DNA of 64,000 nt from NCBI GenBank assembly GCA_013400975.1, contig WBMZ01003304.1:238718-302717 (forward strand), written 5' to 3'. A program made the translations under genes and the position numbers. Of this stretch, positions 1 to 13,136 are shown one piece after another (the first letter of the stretch is position 1; each line of letters opens with the position of its first letter). The stretch is from Atrichornis clamosus (lineage: Eukaryota > Chordata > Aves > Passeriformes > Menuridae). The notes below the pieces were generated by a model. That model did no database searches. It worked only from the letters and a program-made list of their open reading frames with translations, and was not told the DNA's origin.

Positions 1-3000
1 GTGTGTGGTTATCGAAAAGTAATCCTGCAGCAGCTGAGATCATCTTTGCTAGTTACTGCTGGGAATGAACAAACTAAAATTTCACTTCCCTGCCCATCTG
101 TTCAGCAGCTGAAAGTAGGTAATTTATCTCAGTGGGACACCTACCACCTGTGTAAAGTTTTTGAAAGAGGTTGTTAGCGTGTGATGACTATAGCCAAGGG
201 ACACCAGGCCTGAGCGCCTCGTGCCTCACTGCTGTTTTTTCCTGTAGGGCGCCTTACAACTGGGTACTTGCACAGTGTCAAACCTGCTCGGTGCCTGTGT
301 CCCTGTGAAGCCTACAACCACTGTGCCTGCTTGGCCACAGGACCGGCTCCTGAGCCGGCTGCTCGCCAGCAGTGGCCCCTCTTTGACATGCTAAGCCAGG
401 CTGCACCAACACGCCGTCCTTTTTACAGCTCCTGTTTTATCTCAGTGGCTCCTCTTGAATTATGTATCCTCATCTTTGATGTATGAAATCTCAGCTGATT
501 TAAATATTACCCCAGAGAGTTCGGCACACCTGGAAGTGAACAGAGTGACAGATAGTCCCGGACTTTCCACACTGGAGCACCAAGTGGGAACTTTTGCAGC
601 AGCTGGGTACTGGAATACAATTTTTATGAGAGCATTGTTTTTTCACATACGGTCTGCACCCAAGCAATCAGTGCGTTGGGATGCCAAGTATTTGAGCTCA
701 GTTGCAATGTTTGTTCTCAGACAAATTGGAGGGAATGAGTTCATATAAAGAGCTGGTGCATAGGAAGATCATGGACTGTTCTGTTAGGAGCTGGGTACCA
801 AAGGTTTCTCTGGATAAGGTACCCAAAACTGGATTTGCCTGTCACTGGGAGATGAGTAGAACAGAGCAAGTGAATTCAAATCTCTCTGAAAAGCAGTTGC
901 TCTCTGGTGTCAGGCTTCTGAGCATGGTATAAAGAAAAAACCTAGCTGAGCACAAGCTACATATATAATGTCAGCAAGACACACAAATCACAGTATATAT
1001 AAACCTTAAGCACTCTAGCATGGGAAGCATACTTCAGTTTCTTCTGTGGGTGTTGTGGTCACTCTGTTCCCTGCAGGAATTAAGACTTTAGATGAACTGC
1101 AAATTCCTATTCACCTCTCTCACGGTAACATAGCTGGCATAAAGATGCCAGCTAAATGACAGTTACTATGTCATTAACAAAGTGATACCAATTAAAGGCT
1201 GAGAGCAACAAGCAGAGCTCAAGTTGGTAGCACAGGCTGGCCAGAAAAAATGGGCTTTTTGCAAGGTGCAGTATGTCCAGTCTCTGTATTTTGACTATTA
1301 CTATATCTTATATTCCTCTGGATTTCTATGCAGTTTCAACTTACTTGCTCTCTACCACACCTCACTACCTGGTTACTTCTGCCCTTTCTCTTTTTGTCCC
1401 TATTCCCTGGGACTGCTAGCACAAGCACCGGGTCTATCATCATGGCCTTGCTTCCAGGGATCAGAAGCTGGGAGATGTTTGCATTTACCTCTGGAGTGTA
1501 ATTCTGACTGATGGGTTCTTATCAGGTTTGTGAAGTCCATCCATCTGATTGTCTATTTCTGTTTTGAAGACCAAGCAACCATAAAGTTGAAAATGGTGTT
1601 GTATTTTTGGAATTTGAAATTTCAGACAATGCATTTATGAATTATTTATGAGGAATGTGTTTTCAGTAATGTGCGGCATAAAATGGAATGAATGCGTATC
1701 CATACTTGCCCTGAACTCTCCAGAGTGCATGCTAATAAACAGAATGATAACCTAGCATCACTTTTGCCCTGTAAGATTTACAGTGCAAGCACTTTTTTCT
1801 GTGGTTTAATTCGAGTCAGTTTGTCAAGTTAAAGCTCTACTGTTTTGTTTTAAAGTACAACTTGGTGAGTGATTTTCTATTACTTAAAGAAATCTAACTG
1901 CTTCCCCCCCTCTCTTTCAACCAGAGTTATTGTCTAAATTTTTCTAGTCATGTTGGCATACAGCCACCCTAAATTGTACTTTAATTCACAATTAGAAAGG
2001 AAGTGATAACTGTGCAGAGCAGCAAACCTTTCATTTAAAACAGCTATTATACAAGATCATGATTCTCTGGGATGATTAAGATATTGAAGAATAATTTAGA
2101 TATCTTTACATTTTTGGCCATTTAGAAATGCTGGGCTTATTTAATTTTTTAAGCCTCCCTGAAACAGCTTTTTCCATAATGACAGTAATGCAGGACTCTA
2201 TATTATCACAACTTGATGTTTACTTGTATCTGAATTGTCTAATGCCAACTTGTTTTCGCTGATATAGCTGACAGGGCAGAGATAATTAAGAAACAGAAAA
2301 ATTTGAGTGCTAGATTTGCTATTACACACTCCATGCCACAGCAGAAGAAATTAAGCTGACAAGCAGGAGAGGAAGGATCATGCAGAACCACAAGAAGAAT
2401 TGCTGTTTAGGTACAGCAATTGACTGTATGTAAAATATTTTACCAGGGTAGGGAGAAAAAAAAAAAAGAAAATAGAATGGTAAAATAAACTATTTCCAAG
2501 CCTTCTGAGCCATCTTATTTCCAGGGTGTAAAATAGAGAGCTTGCAATACTTACTCACCCCAACATAAGAAATGGCAGGCAAGAAAGCTAACCCCACTGA
2601 AATGGTGGCAGAACTTCCATTGGCTTCCTTAGGGTCATGATTCCACCCCAATATATACTTAGAACTACTGCAGTCTGATTTTGCTCCTCTGCTCAGTGAG
2701 GTTTTAAATCTTGCACAGCTACTCGCAGTTCTTGCCACAGTGGTTAGAAAGTCAATGAAAGCTCACAGTTCAGTAACTAAATGACAAGGTAAGAAACTTT
2801 GGAATCATAAAATGGTTATAAATGCTTGACCTAAAACTATGCAGATCTCCCAATGACTGTACAACTGAAGCAAAAAGTTGATTTATTATCTGGCAGGCTG
2901 GGAATTTGGACTGAGCTTGCGAAAAAGACAGGTTGCTAATCCGTGTAAATGGTGATAGACTTTGCAAGCTGTATTTGGTGGGGTTCTTTTTCCCCTAAGC

Positions 3001-5324
3001 CGTGCCCCTTAAAATTGTTTTGTACTTATTTAATACCCACAAAGTTCTATGGTGTAAGGTAGTCCCAGCTTTGCTGAATGCATGCTAGGAAGAAGAGATG
3101 AAATGTGGAAAAGAAATCAAAGGTAAGGAGCAACACGGAGACTGGTAGAGAGGAGGTGCAGGATTGTACTGTTACTTACATATGCAACCCTTTATCAGAG
3201 GCTTTATAAAAGAAAAGGCACAATTTTGAAGATGATTCATTGAATTAGAGTTTGCTTTGAGGGGAAAGATGCTTGGGGACAAACTTGTAAGAGTAAAAAA
3301 TTGAAAAGAAAGGCTGTTAAGGCAGAAGATGTAGGGGGATGAAGTATGGCAGAAAAGATGATGACAGCTTAGTTTTGGCCCAGAACAATAAAGGGTGAAG
3401 ATCTTGCTGAAGATATGCTGTGATGACAAAGTGCTTAAAGGGAATAAAAGCTAAGCGAGCTCTGAAGTGCAAAGTTATTATGTAATATCACAGCAGAATC
3501 AGGGCCCCAGGTGCTGTACATATACCAAGGTTCATTTTCTGATCTGCAGAGCTTTCAGACTTGATGACACAGAAACGGGTGTGTGGGAGGGGAGAGAAGG
3601 ACAATACAAACAGAGTGATTGCAGAAGGTGGTTGTTAAACTCTGTGGTAGTTCCCTGGTTCGGTAATTTCTCTCTTTCATACAAAAACTTCATTCTAAAT
3701 TATTCTTCTGTCACTGGCAGATCTGATTTAAAAGGTTTCTTTACTTCCCAGCACTCATGTCGTTGTTCACCCTCCCCCTTCCAGAATTATTACAACCTCA
3801 GTTATGCCAATTCAGCTGCAGCCTGCAGCCATACCTTAAAAGAAGTGATCTGTGGTGTTTCTTCTTCTTAGGTTTTATTTATTTTTTTTTTATTTAGGTA
3901 CTAAAAACACACAGAGACAAAAACAATGAAGCAGGCCTTTGAATTGTATTTGACAGGTTGGTAACAGGGCAGCAGGGTATGAGTAAAAGTCCGATGAGGA
4001 AATAAATAGAAAAGGCTGAGTTACCAGGAGCAAAGAATAGGACAACTAAAGATTGGGAGCATGAGATGGGAGTGTGGAAAGGTGAGGAAAGCAGGTGTTG
4101 GTTTCTGATTAGTGGGTAAGTGAAAATGTGCTACTTGTGTGGCAAGGAGGATTGAGAGCAGCAGTAGCTCTTGTTTCCGTAATGACAAAAGGTTGGATGC
4201 TATCACAGGTGAAGAAGCCAGGGTGAAAAGTGAGGAAGAAAAATCTCTTTATCAGCTCTGCCTTAGGGCACAAGTTTTTAAGATGCTGTTGCTGGATCTG
4301 GTGTCCTTTAGAGCTGTGGCTCTGCTTGGTATGCAAAAGGCCAGGGGCAAACCAGAGTGCTCAGCCCCTTTCAAGTGCAAGTCCTCTTTAGCTCTTTACT
4401 ACTGTTTACCGTGCTGGGGAGGGAGGCTTGTCCCATAACACTGCCAAGCACAGCACATTTTGGTTAGCAAAAGTGTGATGCTGTTACTCTGTTCTGCTGC
4501 TTCTCTCCAAATTCTCCTGTGCAAAGGAGAATTACTCCTCTGTAATCTCTGATGCGGTTTTCCACAAGGTTTAGTGGTAATTGTTAGTAACCCCAGAAAA
4601 CGAGGCATTTAGTTCACTGCTCTGCAGGACCTAGATGAAGGAGGGGGGCCTCTGGAGCAAGGAAGCAGCAGCAGAAAGGCTGAGTGTGCAAGAGTTGTGT
4701 GAGTGCTGGAGCGAGCTGATCTTCTCTGTTCCTGTGCAGCCCCTCCAGGGGATGTGGTGCTTATTTCTGGGTGATCACTTACTGGAAAAAAATTGTCAAA
4801 GATGGAAGGAGAGTGGCAAAATCTGTTGCAATGCTAGAGGTATTTACTTATGAGAGAAGATTAAAATACATGTGGCTCAGATAAATGTTCACTGAGAATG
4901 GAACAGAACAGAAAAATGTAGCATTGTTTAAATACTTAAGGTGTATTTCCACCAAAAAAGAAGACGAATTTCTCAGTACCATGCCAGATCTTTAGCCGTA
5001 ACTAATAGAGCGAAGTTTGGAGGAAGGAAATCCTCTTTGTTCATTTCTATATGACTATCAGAAGCATTCGTGACACATACCTTTTTTCCTCCTACCAAAC
5101 TCTGAGGCAAAAATTCATGGAACATTTGTGGCACTTCCCATACTATTCTGTTCTCCTTAATGGTATGTTATATGTTTCCCATTGGGCTTTGACTTACCTC
5201 TTTTGACTCTGTGCTCTTTTGGAGAGAGGAGTGGTAGTAGAGTTGGTCCCCCTGATCCTGATCAAGGCCCTTTAGGTTATACCATAGTCCATAAATAAGT
5301 AATAATGGTAATGATAGCATGAGA
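1..5324. other. Unassigned AT-rich sequence, no confident gene
   Basis: No recognisable gene, RNA or repeat family was found across this stretch. Open frames are short, overlap on both strands and show no domain or signal. The one site of note is an acceptor-like polypyrimidine tract plus TAG ending at position 247, followed by a GC-richer open stretch to about 490; this is discussed in the findings. A short phrase near 3482-3530 resembles an old amniote repeat but is too short to call. The stretch could be intronic or intergenic. Confidence 0.6.
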
Positions 5325-5481
5325 TATATTTGGCTGTGGAATGGCTTCCCAAGGAGAGTAGTGAGAGGCTGATTGTTAGCAACAAATGTGAGGAAGCACA
5401 CTGTAGGGAGCAGTTCTGTCAGCAGGGAGAGGGCTGGATGATCTAATAAGTCTTTTCCTTCTCTAGGTTATGATTCTGTGA
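5325..5481 (+). mobile_element. CR1 LINE 3' end, old fragment
   Basis: The order of phrases matches the 3' tail of avian CR1 in the sense direction. It runs from a 'ggctgtggaatggcttccc' block, through 'gggagcagttctgtcagcag', then 'gggctggatgatctaa', and ends in a 'ttatgattctgtga' terminal motif. It is 5' truncated, as nearly all CR1 insertions are, and diverged, so it is old. It carries no open reading frame. Confidence 0.7.
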
Positions 5482-6754
5482 ATACTGCCTTGGAGAGCTC
5501 TCTAAAAGTCTCTGATAGTGTAAGCTCTCTATTACGTGGGTGTGGGTTTTACAGCACTCCAGGAAGCTCTTGCTGAGGACACTGTATAAATATATTCTGT
5601 TTTACATTGTGTGATATATTTTAAATAAAAGGCTCAGATCTTTTTTTAATTGCTTTGAAATATTCTGCAGTCTGATCTTTAAGAATTAAGAAACTTTTGA
5701 GATGCTTTTGGAAGATACAGACCTGTTGCAGGTGAGAGTTGGTTTAAATACATATATAGAACTGTTGAATTTGCCTCCTTCTGTATCCCACAGTGAAGTA
5801 TCTGCTCTGAACCCCAGCCTGCATGAAAGTAAAATGGAAATCTCAGGCTGTCAGAGTACCTTTGTTTCTGATTCTCGATTTAATCTTGCGCCTTCTCTTG
5901 ATGTTTCAGCCTCATGAATTGCCCTTCACTGTGTTCTTTCTTCTCTGTTTTGGTGTCTTGACATTCAGTACATGGGAATATCCCCCCAGGGTGTGTTTTG
6001 GTCACTGAAGATGCAGTTCACACGTGAAAGACAAGGTCCCCTACCCTGACTTGTGGCCTTTCAGGGAATGACTGCAAAGTCAGCTTCTCTCTCTCAGCTT
6101 TCATTTCCTACCCAACCAGCCTCTAATGTTCTTTGACATATTCATCTCAGGTTTGCTGGGCCAAAGAGCCTGCAGGTTAAAATTTGGATTATACTCGCAG
6201 AGCAGGGAGTGGGGAAGAAAGAATCTGAGGTATCGGCTCAGACTTAAGGATTTTCAAAAGGCTTTGCCAAGGTTCCACACCAAAAGTTGTTCTAGAAATC
6301 CAGTTTCTTCAGGATTGGAGATCAAGTCCTTTTAGGGATTTACTGGTGATTAAATGATAGCAGGCAAAGTGACTTAATGTTTTTCTTTTCATGAGGTACC
6401 AGAGTCAGCAATGGGATTCCCCAGGAATCTACTGGGCTGGTGCTTCATCAGTGCCCTGGAGTGAGAAGTGAACAGAAAAATCTCCTGGGTGACCTGATAA
6501 ATTTATGATATTAAGTTCTGTCAGGTAATCCAATAACATGTGAATAGCAAGCAGCTCCAAAAAGGCATCAAATCTGAGTGAAGGAAACTGTAATTTATGT
6601 AGGGAATGTCATCAGTGCCTGAACTCTGAGCAGGTAGTTGGGTTTTATGGAGTTCAAGGCTTTCTAGAATGTCTCAATATCTTGTGGACACGTAAGTCTT
6701 GGTGTACTTGTGTTTTGATTCCACTTGGTCTTTGCCTCTCCTGAAAGATGTAGT
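5482..6754. other. Unassigned sequence
   Basis: No gene is supported here. The stretch is AT-rich with short non-overlapping frames. A run of T bases near 5640 and an AATAAA-like hexamer near 5624 are present, but there is no exon-like context. The part closest to 6755 may belong to the older CR1 copy that follows, but the match there is too weak to extend the call. Confidence 0.55.
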
Positions 6755-7120
6755 GAGGCTTGAAAAGGTGCACAGGACAATTCATTTGATCAGCAGGATG
6801 AAGCAGTTGCCATATAAGGAGAAACCAAGAAGCTATGACTTTGGATAGGAAAAGAGAGAAAATGATCAGGGTTTGCAAAATTGTGAAGGTGGTGGGTAAG
6901 TTCAACATGAAACTCTTTTTTTACCAGATTCCACCATGTGAAGGAGACTGACTCCAGTCAATCCTTAAAAAAAGCACTTGACCACACTAGCAAGATATTA
7001 AAACAGAAACCAGAAGTATGTCTGTCAATAGCAGTGAACTTCCTGAGCTTGCTGTCACAGGACACTGTGGAAGCTGCAGGTTGAAAATGGAATTAGGCAA
7101 ATACATGGACAATTGACTGG
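6755..7120 (+). mobile_element. Ancient CR1 LINE fragment
   Basis: This looks like an old CR1 subfamily in sense orientation. 'gaaaaggtgcacagg' is followed by 'cagcaggatgaagcagttgcc', then an 'aaaattgtgaaggtggt' block and, after about 150 bases, a 'cacaggacactgtggaagct' block, leading into 'aattaggcaaatacatgga'. That is the same order as in amniote CR1 copies that end without the ATTCTATG tail. It is heavily decayed, and a T run interrupts it near 6913. Boundaries are approximate. Confidence 0.6.
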
Positions 7121-9439
7121 TACGTGGATGTTGTAAGGACAAGCCATGGAGATAATCTCTCATCCCTTCTGCAGTAACTGTGCATGTCAGAATAAAGGTG
7201 GCAGAAAGTGGTTAGGACTCTTAAATTTGGGTTGAGTTCTTCCCTTCACCCACAGATCCTGGGTTAGCTTGGGTGTGGGTGAGTAGTCATCACAGCTGTT
7301 TCTTCCAGATAACCTCAAGGTGTATCACTAGTTTGGTGTCTTTAGGTTTCAGGTAGTTTGACTGCTGAGGCCACTTCTTATGTGCATCTGTTTTTTTCTT
7401 TGCTTTTATTTGCCCTGTTTGTTCCAGTCAAACAGTGATTTGATATTTGCTCTATCATAACAATAAACTGTTTAATTTTCTGTAAAATGGGTCTGTTCCC
7501 TACCCCTTGAATGTGTTTTTAGTTGTATTTAGCATTTGTAAAGTGCTCAGGGGCAGGTAGTGTTTTATGAATACAAAATAGTGTTAGGCTTTGTACTTAG
7601 GCACAATACTGTACCGTAATTCAAAGGCAATTCATGTAACATTAGTAAATCACTTTGAACTTTATGTTGAAAATATAAACAGTAGTATAAAAATAAACCT
7701 TTTTATTTCCTCTGGTATATACAGTTAAATAAAGTAAGCCTATACACCTACGAAACCATATTGCCAGTATGCTTTGTTGAAATGCCATCACCTTGCAAAA
7801 CACATTCCATGTGTTTTCTACATGTTTATGGTTGAAGAATAAATTTTCAGAGACTGTAAATGAAAAGATATCTCTAAATACAGTGATCAAATAACATCTG
7901 ACACTGCTTGTTTAAAGAAATATACACATATCTTACTACCAGAGTGTTTATGACTCTAATAAGTTTTGTTATTTTTCCTCATAGGGAGATTCCAGCTCCT
8001 CCAAATATCAAACTTGTTGAGGTTGTGCTGTTTTTTTCAGGAAGGAACAAATGATATTATTAGCTAAATGGGACTGCATGATATGAAAATACAATAGTGT
8101 AGTTTAAAAATTGGACAATGTGTAAGAAATATATTTTACCAACAGTGGGAAACAGAAGAACATTAAAAAGCCAATGGCATATCCCAAATGTCTAAATAAA
8201 TAAACATCACTGTTCAGCCAATCGAGGCAAGTATACTTTGTGGTTACCTTCAAGAGCACTGTTCTTTCTAATCTCCTACACAGTTATGAGTTTTGTGCAT
8301 CCCTCTTGCATAATCTGACCATTTTTTAGGTATTGTACATTGTGGGACTGTCTGAGCTCTGATTGCCCCATAGTTTTTAGTTGAAGGAATACCAAGTGGT
8401 TTCAGGAGACTTCTCAGCAACCACCCTGGGAATTAACGGTCTTACGGTTCCCAGAGCATCAGCCAGATTTGTGTGTTTGTCATAAAAATGTGAAAGCCTT
8501 CCTTCCCATTCAATTTGGAAGCACGGGACAAAGTAAGATGCACCTGTAGATGTTCGTCCTGCTACATGGACAGTGAAAAAGAAATACTGTGGAAACAGGG
8601 ATTTGGGTCTGTGCCATCTTGTGTTTATTTTTGTTTTCCTTTTTAAAATGTGACTGTTTAATGACCTGTTCTGAATCATAATGGTTAATGACGTTTCCTG
8701 TTAGCTTAGTGATAGACTACAAAACTTTTTTTACATTAAGAGTTTATAAACTCTACTAGATACTTATTTAAGAGCCAGTGCTGAGAGTTTCTAATAAAAT
8801 TTCCAAAAGGGCTTTAGTGGCTGAGGAGACAAATTTCTAGCAGCCTGTTTTAGTAGTGCAGAGGAGATTAAGGCAGTGGTCTAACAGCACTGTGCAGTGC
8901 CTAGCCAGGATGGATTTTGCTACCCAGGTTGCAGTTCTGCACTGACCCAGCTATACCAGCTTGATCCTGGTGGTACCTACCTCTCAGATAGTTTGGGCAT
9001 CCCTGTGCTGCTCTCTGTATTTGGAGTTTTATGTTCTACAGTAAAAGCAAAGGTGAAACTTCTTCATTGAAAGAAGAGCTTCAAAGCTTACCTTGGTCTG
9101 GTCTCCCTGCTCTCGTCTCTGTCCTCTTGCCCATTGGCCCTGCCTTTCTTCTGCTTTGCACAGTAATTCTTAGTGTTCCCTCTCCTGATGAATTTTTTGG
9201 AGGTTTCACAAGATTACTTTCACCAAACTTTATCTGTCTTAATAGTCAGACTTCTAATCCAAACTTGTAGACCTTACAAATTTTCTTCTCCCGTGATGAA
9301 ACGTGCAGACTTTCAAGCTCATTAAAGTTAGATGAAAAAGTATACATGGGGGAAGTGTCAAAACCAGACTTAAAAAAGAGATTATTTTCCAGTCTGTTGC
9401 AGAGATGCTGTGAGAGACTGGATTGTTAATGATTAATGA
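7121..9439. other. Unassigned AT-rich sequence
   Basis: There is no exon-like signal and no recognised repeat. The stretch around 7440-8330 is particularly AT-rich. Frames here are short chance frames. It could be intron or intergenic spacer. Confidence 0.55.
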
Positions 9440-10020
9440 CTCAAAACATTTGCCCATTTGTGGAGGCTCCAGGGTGCTTTGCTGAGGCCAGGTTTGCATC
9501 CCTCGAGGGAGGAGGTGAATTTTTGGGTGTGTATTTGCTGGTCTGTACGAGACAGAGGGGTGAACTATCGCAGCCTGGATTCTGCAAGACAAGATGGTGC
9601 TTCTTACCGTGCTAATTGCCCTTCCTTATGGAACTCCCTCAGTTGTAAAACTCCCCCTCTTTCCCGTGGGGAAGATCTGATGGGGCGTTACCGGCTCAAC
9701 TGCACTGACCTGGGAGGCAGCTGAAAAGGGATCATAAACCATCAAGGACCCCCGAAGTGCCCCCAGACTCTTTTCTGAGACCTTCCCCCAGAGAACTGAA
9801 CACTTCCCCTCAGGGGAGGTACCTGGGCATTCCCACCCAGCCTGAGTCATCGGACTTTGTGTGTCGGGGGCTTTTCCCCCACCCCGGACGGATCAAGACC
9901 ATCACTTCTGCCAAAGGACATCTAAGCCTCGTTGCAGATCTATGCATGGTGATAGTCTTGCCTAGCTCTTTCTTTCACTATTCACAAGCCAAGTTTGCCA
10001 GATCCAGTGTTCCTGTTTGA
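9440..10020. mobile_element. GC-rich block, possibly a degraded solo LTR
   Basis: Base composition rises sharply here compared with the AT-rich flanks, with CpG, C-runs and a GGGGG/CCCCC mini-hairpin at 9866-9880. The style of the sequence (a 'gaccatcacttctgccaaag' block, then a pyrimidine-rich tail) recalls avian endogenous retrovirus LTRs. I could not fix the TG...CA ends or a target-site duplication, and no retroviral coding region flanks it. Small frames inside show no recognisable protein. It may instead be an old unclassified repeat or a regulatory GC-rich segment. Confidence 0.28.
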
Positions 10021-10082
10021 GATGTTCTGACTCTTGGGTGCCTGATCCTGTAGCTTTGGCTTCACTGAAGCCATAAAATATT

Positions 10083-10110
10083 GTAATAATAGCAATAACA
10101 ATAATAATAA
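10083..10110. repeat. Imperfect (AAT)n microsatellite
   Basis: Short run of TAA/AAT triplets interrupted by 'agcaataac'. It is likely variable in length and has no other apparent role. Confidence 0.8.
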
Positions 10111-11544
10111 AGCCTGTTTTTACTTGCACATTTACACAAGTAATGTAAAGAATACATATCCTGTTTTTAGAGAAAGTTGCATTTCAGGTTTTGAGCATTT
10201 TGACTGTGTCTCTTTAAATATTAGGACACAAATAAATAGTGAGAAAATTGTCTTTGTAAGTTTCAAACCATTCTAGGTCTACTCTGTTGCCTCCAGCCAG
10301 ATGCTGTCTGATGTTACTTAGACAAACCAGGGCAAACCATTATCCTGGGATTAAACACTAAATACCTGCAAGGAGCATTCTCTTTATCAGATAGAGCTCT
10401 GTTAGCAGAGTTCATTCACTTTATTGCATATATAACTGTGGTGTCAAATAGACTGATTTACAACACCTGGTCTTTTACATAATCTTTGCTATTTGCTGCG
10501 CTTGTAATCTGCCAAATCATTTAGCCTTCCTGATAGCAGAAATGCTGTAAAACTTAGATAAACTTGCAGAAGAAATGAACTCGAAGGTACTGCTGAAATC
10601 TAGGGCCTGCACGTTTGCTATAAATGCACTGGCTGGTTTGGTTTCCCCTGCCTAATCTGTGATTGAATGTGGCTGCTAGAGAAATTGAAATTTTATGATA
10701 ACACTACCGTCAGAGGAGATAAGCATTTGTATGCTAGACTAGATTAATCTAAAAAGAAGTTTTAGGTGTGGCTAATGAAACCAGTGTATGTGTTAACTGG
10801 GTTTCTTTGGGGTTCAAACTGTATGTGTCTATCTATATCGAGTCTAGTCCAAAACTTTCTCCATGTGAAAAGTCTCATATATCTGTGTGCTGGTTCTCGC
10901 TATCAGTGCAGCTTATTCCTTTTTATGTTGGAAATATCTTTAAGGAGTTTCAGTTTTTAAAACTTTCTGAATGCTAGTACAAACAACAGATCCCTCTAAA
11001 GTGATCTAGTTTGGCTAACCAAAACTCCACGTACTTCTGAACTTTTTAGTAAGGGTAACTGAAAGACATCACATTTGCTAAGGTTTAGCCCCTTACAAGA
11101 TCCAATTGAAACAAAAACTGTATTTTTCCATTTTGAGCCACTCTTTTTTATTTTTGCTATTTAAACAGACAGATAATAGAAAGACATGTAGACAAGCTTA
11201 AAATGTGGAAGAGAAATTCGCAGGTTGGGTTTTCATTTGTGAGTGAGATTCAAGCTAGCACAGCCAAAGGAAAATAAAACAATCTGTAGTCAAACAGAGG
11301 AGGGAGCTCTGTGAGGCAGTCACTTCAAGCCAGACTGTATTAGAAATAATGCTGACCATCGGATTGGAAGAAACAATAAAAATTGAAGGAAATGAAAGCA
11401 TTTATAGCATGACTTCAGTAGTCACCATTAACATCAGTATTAACCCATCAGTACCACTGTTAACTCCTGTGAGCAGAGGGAGTAGTTCCGTGTCCCGGAC
11501 ATAACAATGAGTTTCTTTGTTGTGGATCAAGTAGATCATCATGT
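10111..11544. other. Unassigned AT-rich sequence
   Basis: No gene or repeat family could be recognised. The stretch has several homeobox-like AT cores and long unique-looking text, so it may include regulatory DNA, but nothing in it can be assigned. Confidence 0.55.
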
Positions 11545-11716
11545 CAAGCATTGGAATGGGCTTCCCAGGAAGGTGCTGGAGTCACCATCTCTGATGGCTT
11601 TCAAGAAATGACTGCATGTGGCACTCAGTGCTCTGCTCTGGTTGGCAGGGGGGTCATCAGCCAAAGGTTGAACTCGATGATCTTGGAGGTCTTTTCCAGA
11701 CTAAAGCATTCTTTGA
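11545..11716 (+). mobile_element. CR1 LINE 3' end
   Basis: The match to the avian CR1 3' end is clear. 'ttggaatgggcttcccagga' is followed by 'gtgctggagtcaccatctct', then 'aaggttgaactcgatgatct' and 'tggaggtcttttccag'. The terminal ATTCTATG repeat is decayed to 'gcattctttga'. It is a 5'-truncated copy in sense orientation with no coding capacity left. Confidence 0.85.
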
Positions 11717-13136
11717 CAGGTTTCCGGTGATGGGTGGGACGTAGTGCTTACTGGTGGAGGTAATGAAGGGTGTTTTTCAAGGCATGGCTAGTTCAGGGAA
11801 GGAAAACCTTCTACCTGCTGCTGCTGCTGCACGAGGCTGTAGGACAGCACAAGTGGGGGTCTGCCTTTAGGAGATACACTGGCCACTGCTAATCCCTCAC
11901 ATCCATAAACTGCTGTAAATGTTTGCTCTTAAGAATTTTTTATCCCATCTACTCCAGCTGCCTTAGTTGTCTAGTTTTTCTAGTTTGCTACTGGCATGAA
12001 AGGAGAAACAGTCTTTTCTCAAAGCAGGGAACAGTGTGAGATGTGTCCTCATGCTATGGATGAGGATTTTGCTTAGAAGAGATGTACCCTGTGGATCCAG
12101 TCACCTGTGCTGATACTTTCAGTTGGTGAATAATATTCTGTGCATGAAAGTCTGTGAATGTGTGAATTACTTCAGGGTTGGGAACATCAGGCAGGTTGGT
12201 GCTAACAACAAGATGGAACAAAGTGGATTTCTGGGTAAAACTCTGTAGAGTGATGTCTCTTACATATCATCCAGGCATCACTGGAGAACAGCCTCCCTGG
12301 GGAAGCAGTGGAAATGGTATTGTTTAAGACGTTTAAAATTGGACAGGAGGAAATATATTGTAATGATCAATCCTGTGCTGGTATTTAGATCAGGTCTTGT
12401 CTCCCGTGAATATTAATAGAAAGTCTCTGTCTGAAGTAGCTGCCATTATTCAGTGTGCGTTACCAGATAACACTGGCTTGCAACCTTCCCCCACGTCTGT
12501 ACTTGCACTTAAAGGACAGCCTGAGTAATGCTTAGCACCTTTGCCTTTTCTCTTGGAGCCTCAAGTGTTGATTTTGTATTGCCTTGCTTCAATTCTATTC
12601 CTTCAGTGCTTCCACTAGACAGACTCCATATAGTACATAGAGATTTACAGGAAGCACATGTAGTTTGTGGCAATAATAATAAAGTCTCCTGCTGTTCTCA
12701 AATCCCTGAGAAACTAAATCAAGTGCCGAGGCCTATTCAAAAAAAAAAAAAAGGTGCAGCGTGTGTATAAGTCACTTTACCATTAGTAGCATGGGTCTGC
12801 CTTGTACCTGTTTGGTGTATTTGGCTGTCATATCTCTGAGGTCTGTGTTCAGTCTCCAGAGTGCGAGTAAGACATTACACACCTCAAATGGAAAAGCTGA
12901 TGAAACAGCCTAAAATAACCTGAGCACCCATACTTTGCTTGCCTCTTTTTCAGTACCTCTGTGTTGTTGTCATTACTGACAGGAGTCCATACAGCAAAAT
13001 TCGTTCTGTGCTGGTGGCCCCTGTCAGACAAATCTAGGTCTAGTCTGATTTATGAAGGCAGGAAAACCAGATTCAATTCGTGCATGGTGCTGTGATCTTA
13101 ATGGAGCTCTGTTTTCTCGGTGTGTTTCTTCTGTAG
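11717..13136. other. Unassigned sequence before the candidate exon
   Basis: This stretch holds a short (CTG)5 run at 11815-11830, a CR1 fragment (12278-12400) and an A14 run at 12739-12752. If the exon starting at 13137 is real, this would be the 3' part of its upstream intron. The last 40 bases carry a pyrimidine-rich tract with a plausible branch-point sequence (TCTTAAT near 13096). Confidence 0.5.
12278..12400 (+). mobile_element. Old CR1 LINE fragment
   Basis: 'ggagaacagcctccctgggg', 'agcagtggaaatggt', 'gtttaaaattggacaggagg' and 'gatcaatcctgtgctgg' follow the order of CR1 3' sequence in sense orientation. The 3' tip is missing or decayed, so the boundaries are approximate. Confidence 0.5.

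Noticed and set aside
247..400. Phrase LGTCTVSNL in one frame, recalling the ring region of adrenomedullin-family peptides
   Set aside because: The first ring cysteine is absent, similarity stops after nine residues, there is no amidation signal and a stop follows soon. Chance resemblance is more likely.
3482..3530. Phrase 'cagggccccaggtgctgtac' resembling an old amniote repeat
   Set aside because: Too short and without supporting flanks to assign a family.
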